A stretch of 64,000 nucleotides of DNA from Chrysoporthe austroafricana (Eukaryota; Ascomycota; Sordariomycetes; Diaporthales; Cryphonectriaceae): assembly GCA_001051155.2 (NCBI GenBank), contig JYIP02000009.1:2139927-2203926 (forward strand), in the 5' to 3' direction. The notes below the pieces were generated by a model. It was given only the letters and a program-made list of their open reading frames with translations, was not told where the DNA came from and did not search any database. Shown here one piece after another: positions 58,611 to 64,000 of the stretch. The first letter of the stretch is position 1. The number at the start of each line of letters is the position of its first letter. The translations under genes were made by a program, and so were the position numbers.

Positions 58611-60583
58611 ATTTCTTAAGCGTTTTTTGCTGCTTGCTATATTAGCTTTTTTGCTTAAGCATAGCTTTTTTGCCAATTCTTCTCGATCTTTTGCAGCTTA
58701 TACCATTTTTTGGCTTTATCCTATATATATATAGAATATGCCATTATATAGCATTATCCCTATATAATCTTTCTATCGATATACGTTCGCGGGCAATTAT
58801 CCGGTAATCCAATATATATATTATTATTTTTAACGTATAGGACTTTTCTGAATTTTCCTCTTTCTTCTATAACGGGATAGATTAATTGGTTTTAATTTTT
58901 AAATGGGAACTAATCTTATTTAATTTTCTTGCTAAAATATATCTGGCAATTATAATAAACGCAGCTAATCTAGGCAAATTCATAATAATAAAAGTATAAG
59001 TAATTAATCCTTCCGTTCTTTTAGGGTAAGCATTCGCTATTCTGAAATAATATGCTTTGGAAGAATTCTTTTATTATAAGCCTATAGATAATATATTCAA
59101 TTTCCGTATATTTGGTTATTTATTCGTAATTCTGGCAATCTTTTTGCTAGAAATGGGCTATTTCTTCCGATAGTTTTTTATTGAAAGTTGGAATTAATAA
59201 GTTATCCGATTATCTATCGGGATATATTAATTCTTTAGCAATACTGCTAAGTATTAATAATTCTGGTTATGCAATACCGATTTCTTTTTCTATTATATTG
59301 TTCTATTATTATTCCAGATAGTAATTCAAAGGGTATTTCTCTAAATCTTCCTTATTCTGTAAAGGTTTTTCGCTAAAATAATTGGAATTATTATCTTGGA
59401 TAACAGTATCGTAAAATGGGCTTTTCTTGCTTATAGCGAGTTATTGCTATCCTTAAGGCTTGTATAAGAATTATCCTGAACTTTCCTTTTCCGAAAAATG
59501 CAATATGCAATAATTTTGGTAGCAAGTTATCTAGCTGAAACTGCTATAATCAGGGTTTCCTGCTTATTCCGGTAGGATATTTTTGTTTAGTTAATTGGGT
59601 TCCTATTATTAAGCGACGCTAAGCTATCTTTCTAGGACTAGCTTCTATTCTCGCTTCTTTTATTCTTGCTAGCAATTGCGGGCGATATAGCCTTTCTTGC
59701 CGCAATTGTAATAAGTAATTCCTTTGCATTATCCATATATAAGGGTATTTAATTCTATAGGCCTAATATGCGTAATGCCCGAATAGGCTATGCTATTTTT
59801 GCCCTTATGCTAAAACCTACGCTTCCCAATATTTGGCTAATATTGCGGGGTAATGCTATAATTTTTCTGCTATTATTGCTATTATTCATACAATCGGTTA
59901 TCGATACGGACTGCTTTATTAATAAACTTATTAAGTTTTTCAAATCAGTTTTCCTTATAAAGTTCGTCTTTGATTTCTTCTTTAAATCCGGCATAATAGG
60001 CATCTATAAAAGGATTATTATCGTAATCGAAATGGGCGACAATTTGCCGGAATTTGGCTATATAATCCGCAGCTGAACCGGTTTGTCAAAATGCCTCTAA
60101 TTGCTATACCGCAATACGTTATTTGTCCGGGTCTCCAAAAGTTTTAATAAGAACTAATTCGAAATTAGCATAGCGCTGAAAGATACGCTTGGTTTCTTTT
60201 AAGCGGAACTCCTTACTATTATCCAGATAATCGCGAAAGGTTAGCTCCCATTACTGGAAAGCCGTTCTTTCAAAGCGGCTTCCTGCAAAATCGATTTTAT
60301 CGTAAGTAGTTCTGAACTGAGTACTATAATGCTTAAAATAAGCTTTGAGTTGTATCAAGAAAGCCTAAAGGTCCTTTCGGGTGCTTTTATAAGGGCCTAG
60401 CTTATCGAGCTTGAAAGCTTTGGCTTGCTAGAAGGCATTAAGGCGGATAATTTCGTTCTTAATTTCCTCAAATTATTAATACAGGGCTATATTTTGCTGC
60501 TAGAGCTATTCGTTAGTAAGGGCAACCGGTACTTCTTCCTGAAAAGCCTGGATATTGAATAAAAACGGGATCTGAAATGCTAT
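58500..60583 (-). pseudogene. gag: gag of element E (broken)
   Basis: The initiator is ATA at 60583-60581 (minus). The capsid-like segment is well recognised at 59760-60480 (TFRDYLD, SKTFGDP-type stretches and INKAVRIDN region). The zinc knuckle lies at about 59672-59725 with Cys, Gly, Ile-Ala-Arg and Cys still in place. Stops are of the RIP type. Confidence 0.8.
58604..58610 (-). promoter_or_regulatory. Intact -1 frameshift heptamer CCCAAAA of element E
   Basis: On the minus strand AATCCCAAAAAGG places the heptamer 1973 bases after the gag start, again on the third base of a codon. The pol frame is -1 from gag (57347 is offset by 2 modulo 3). Confidence 0.65.
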
Positions 60584-60645
60584 AATATCCTGAGTATTGC
60601 TTAAAAGGTATATACTGAACCAATCTTGAATAAGAATTATCAAAA

Positions 60646-61061
60646 TATTATAAACGCTATAGTAAATCCTAAAATATATTATAAAGTTAAAGGGTTTATG
60701 CTAATAAGAGCAGTACCAAATATAGCTTCGAGCTTCAAGATAGGTTTACTGAATATCGCAATATTTATAAGCTAATATAGCTATTAATAGTAGGTTCCAA
60801 TTAATACTTAGATTGATAACTGAAGAACTATCTGTTTTCCTAGCTAGGGAAACCTTCTAGTCTTATATATCTAGTTCTTTAATTTTGGCCTATAATTGCC
60901 CGATAGGGCTTACTGCTGCTTACCGGGTTTCAGTAAGCTAGGCGGGGCTTTAATAACCCTAACCCTGGCTTACGTAATCCTTGCGGGGCATGTGCTTCCG
61001 TTCCTTCATTTGGTCCCGTATTGGGGTTTTATCCTTCTGTCTCTCGTGTCGGTTCGTAACA
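60646..61061 (-). repeat. 5' LTR of element E (416 bp)
   Basis: Read leftwards, it starts TGTTACGAACCGACACGAG and ends TTTATAATA. It contains CCAGGGTTAGGGTTATT (minus strand; about 60950-60970), a GGTAAGCAGCAGTAAGCC palindromic block and TATATAAGA (about 60860). It keeps CpG and CpA sites lost in the 3' LTR. Confidence 0.95.
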
Positions 61062-64000
61062 AAATAGCAAGTAAGAAATAATAAATAAAAAATAACAATT
61101 AAAATAAATAATAAGCAAAGCAAGCAGCAAATAATATAAATAGCAAATAAAACAAATAATAAGCAAAGCAAATAGCAAGGAAAATAAATAGCAAATAAAG
61201 CAAGCAATAAGCAATAAGCAAAGCAAGCAATAAGTAAAATAAATAGCAAATAAAATAAATAGCAAGCAAAATAAAAAGCAAGCAAAATAAATAGCAAATA
61301 AAGCAAGCAATAAGTAATATAAATAGCAAATGAAATAAATAATAAGCAAAGCAAATAGCAAGTAAAATAAGTAATAAGCAAAATTAATAGCAAAAAAAGC
61401 AAATAATAAGCAAAGCAAGCAATAAATAAAATAAGCGGTAAGCAATATATAATAAATAGCAAATAGCAAGCAAAATAAGCAGCAAATAAAGCAAGCAGCA
61501 AGCAATATAAATAATAAGCAAAGCAAGCAATAAATAAAGCAAGAAATATATAAAGCAAATAATAAGCAATGAATAATAAATAGCAAATAATAAGCAAAGC
61601 CAGTAGTAATTAAAGCAAGCAGCAAGCAAAATAAAATAAATAGCAAGTAAAAATAAATAGCAAGCAAAAATAAATAGCAAGCAAAAATAAATAGCAAGCA
61701 TAGCAAAAAGCAAATAAAGCAAATAATAAAGAAAATAAATAGCAAGCAAAGCAAGCAATAAACAAAAAAAATAATAAATAGAATAAAGAATAAAGAAAAT
61801 AAATAGCAAGCAAAACTAGCAATAAGCAAAAGAAATATAAAGCAAAACAAGCAATATATAAAATAAATAATAAATAAAATAAATAGCAAGCAAAATAAAT
61901 TATAAAGAAAGCAAATAGCAAGCAAAATAAATAGCAAATAATATAAGCAGCAAGCAAAATAAACAGCAAGCAAAATAAATAGCAAGCAAAATAAGGAATA
62001 AGCAAAATAAATAACAAGAAAAACAAATAGCAAATAAAGCAAATAGCAAATAAAAGAAATAATAAAAGTAGCAAATAATAAAGAAAATATATAAATAGCA
62101 AAATAAATAGCAAAGAAAATAAGCAGCAAAAAAAGCAAATAATAAGCAAAATAAATAATAAGCAAAACAAATAAAAAGCAAAATAAATAATAAAAAAAGC
62201 AAATAGCAAATAAAGCAAGCAATATGCAATTAATATTATATAGCAAATAATAAAAAAATAAATAATTTATAAAATAAAAAATAAAAAATAAAAGGAATAA
62301 ATAGCAAATAAAGTAAATAATAAGCAAAATAAATAGCAAGTAAATCAAATAGCAAATTTAATAAATAATAAAAAAAAGAAATAATAAATAAAGCAAATAA
62401 TAAGCAAAATAAATATTTAATATAATAAATAATAAATAAAGAAAAGAGAAAATAAAGCAAATNAAATAAAGCAAATTATAAATAAAGCAAATAATAAATA
62501 TAATAAGCAATTATATTTCGTTTTTTATTTTTTTTATTTATTATTTATTTCGTTTATCGTATATTTTATTTATAAATTATATTATTTATTATTTATTTTC
62601 TTTATTAATTAAAAGAAAATAGCAAATAAAGCAAATTATAAATAACGTAAATAAAGCAAATAATAAGCAATATATAAAGTAAAAAATAAAAAGAATAAAT
62701 AGCAATTAAAATAAATGAAAAGTAATATAAATATTTAATATTAATAGCAAAATATAAAATAAATAAAAAAAGAAATAAATAGCAAATAATAAAAAATAAA
62801 GAATAAATAATTTATAATAAATTATAAATAAAATAAATAAAAAATAAAATAAGCGATTAATAAAGCAATAATAAAAAATAAAAAATAAAAAAGCAATAAT
62901 TTACAATAAATTATTAAAAGAATAAATGAAAAATAAAATAAATAAGAAATAAAATAAAGAATAAAAAAAGCAAACAGCAAATAATAAAAAATAAAGAATA
63001 AATAAAAAGAAAAATAAATAATAAAAAAAGCAAGTAATAAGCAAAATAAAAAGCAAATAAAGCAAATAATAAATAAAAAAAGCAATATATATAATAAGCA
63101 AGAAATAATAAATAATAAGTAATTAATAGCAAGTAAAATAAATAGCAAATAAAGTAAATAAAATAAGCAAAAAGCAAAATAAATAGCAAGTAAAATAAAT
63201 AGCAAGTAAAATAAATAGCAAGTAAAGTAAATAGCAAGTAAAATAAATAGCAAGTAAAGTAAATAGCAAGTAAAATAAATAGCAAGTAAAATAAATAGCA
63301 AGTAAAGTAAATAAGAAGTAAAATAAATAATAAGTAAAATAAATAGCAAGCAAAATAATATCGTTTCTTTCGTTCGTTCTATATTTCGTTCGTTATTCCT
63401 TTCGTTTATTAATTTAAAGCAAATAATAAGCAAAAAAAGCAAAGAGCAAAGCGAATTATAGCAAAAGAAACAATAAGCAATAAATAATACGTAGCAAATA
63501 ATAAGTATAATAAATAGCAAGCAAAGCAAGCAAAATAAAAAGCAAATAAAGCAAATAGCAAATAAAATAAATAATAAATAAAGAAAATAATAAGTAATGC
63601 AAATAATAAGTAAAATAAATAATTAGCAATAAATGATAAATAGCAAATAGCAAATAAAGCAAGTAATAAGCAAAATAAATAAGAAAAAAAGTAAGTAAAA
63701 AACAAAATAAATAATAAAAAAAGCAAATAATAAATAAAATAAAGAGTAAATAAAGCAAGCAGCAAGTAAAATAAGCAATATATAAAGCAAATAATAAGTA
63801 TAATAAGTAAAAGAAATAGCAAATAATATATAGTAAATAATAAATAGCAAGCAAAAGAAATAATAAGCAAAATAAATAATAAATAAAAGCAAGCAAAAAA
63901 TAAAATAAATAGCAAGCAATAAATAATAAATAAAATTAAAAGCAAAAGAAATAAATAAAAAGCAAAGCAAGCAATAAATAATAAATAATATATAGCAAAT
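61062..64000. repeat. AAAT/AAGC low-complexity array, right part
   Basis: It is the continuation of the array at 52247-53729 on the other side of element E, and it runs to the window edge. It contains one N (62463), a short strand-switched T-rich segment (about 62517-62612) and a CGTTCGTT-containing island (about 63361-63415). The long minus-strand open frames are artefacts of composition. Confidence 0.9.
63179..63354. repeat. 16-bp tandem repeat within the array (about 11 units)
   Basis: The unit AGCAAGTAAARTAAAT repeats nearly perfectly, with one alternating A/G position. It is the only strictly periodic part of the array. Confidence 0.85.

Larger units (their letters stand above)
53730..61061 (-). 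mobile_element. Element E: structurally complete chromovirus inserted in the AAAT/AAGC array
   Basis: It is in minus orientation with two 416-bp LTRs and the perfect duplication AAATA (53725-53729 and 61062-61066). Its order, read leftwards, is LTR, gag, pol in -1, opposite-strand ORF, polypurine tract (GATAGAAAAGGGATAA, just right of 54145 on the plus map), LTR. Confidence 0.95.

Noticed and set aside
61029..62348. A 439-codon minus-strand open frame and similar long frames at 52395-53650 and 62822-63970, resembling multi-pass membrane proteins
   Set aside because: They consist only of Leu, Ile, Tyr, Phe, Cys and Ala because they are the complement of the AAAT/AAGC array, which lacks TCA, TTA and CTA triplets; several frames are open over the same bases and some run through N.
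1..64000. A genetic code in which TAA and TAG encode Gln
   Set aside because: CAA and CAG to TAA and TAG fits that idea, but Trp codons also became TAG, catalytic His, Cys and Asp residues are lost, and CpA is depleted equally in LTRs. RIP explains all of it.
1..64000. Mitochondrial DNA because of the low GC content
   Set aside because: LTR chromoviruses, RIP signature, retained CpG and a nuclear-type helicase argue for nuclear heterochromatin; no mitochondrial gene, rRNA or tRNA was seen.

Overview
The window looks like a heterochromatic, probably subtelomeric, block from a filamentous ascomycete (Pezizomycotina). It is very AT-rich, and almost every recognisable reading frame is broken by TAA or TAG standing where related copies keep CAA or CAG. 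TGG is often turned into TAG, and His or Cys codons into Tyr codons. CpG is still common while CpA/TpG is depleted, in non-coding LTRs as well as in genes. This is the signature of repeat-induced point mutation (RIP). No intact host gene, rRNA or tRNA was found; most entries are therefore pseudogenes and relics. Reading frames were followed by eye through the RIP-type stops, and no database search was possible.

Five related Ty3/gypsy chromoviruses are present: A (1-2589, minus, fragment), B (3798-10936, plus, 3' LTR truncated), C (25575-32871, plus), D (34637-41837, plus) and E (53730-61061, minus). C, D and E are structurally complete, each with two LTRs and a perfect 5-bp target-site duplication (ATAAC, TTTCG, AAATA). 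B to E all show gag, then pol in the -1 frame after a CCCAAAA-type heptamer, with protease, reverse transcriptase, RNase H, integrase and a C-terminal chromodomain. All four also carry an extra gene on the opposite strand between the chromodomain and the 3' LTR, encoding a cysteine-rich plus coiled-coil protein. Their LTRs share ends and a telomere-like GGGTTAGGG motif but differ in a palindromic tandem block.

The elements sit in three kinds of host sequence. First, a large RecQ-like helicase gene of the fungal telomere-linked helicase (TLH) type: copy 2 spans 34073-46272 and is split by element D; copy 1 (2588-3797) and copy 3 (51699-52246) are N-terminal fragments. An unidentified gene remnant (G10, 46320-48851) follows copy 2. 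Second, a cluster at 11860-33169 of about ten RIP-degraded gene remnants: one more RecQ-like helicase (RH) and G1-G9, which I could not identify. Short spacers carrying a recurring AATTGRATYYA-like motif separate them, and element C interrupts G9. Third, a low-complexity AAAT/AAGC array (52247-53729 and 61062-64000), originally continuous and split by element E.

Tandem repeats (about 187-bp and 179-bp units) lie at 49163-49990, and a purine-rich satellite-like tract with 79-bp units at about 33640-33900. The best candidate for something undescribed is the multi-gene cluster at 11.9-33.2 kb: RIP acts only on duplicated DNA, so the whole cluster was probably multi-copy, as expected of a large mobile element or a duplicated subtelomeric block.
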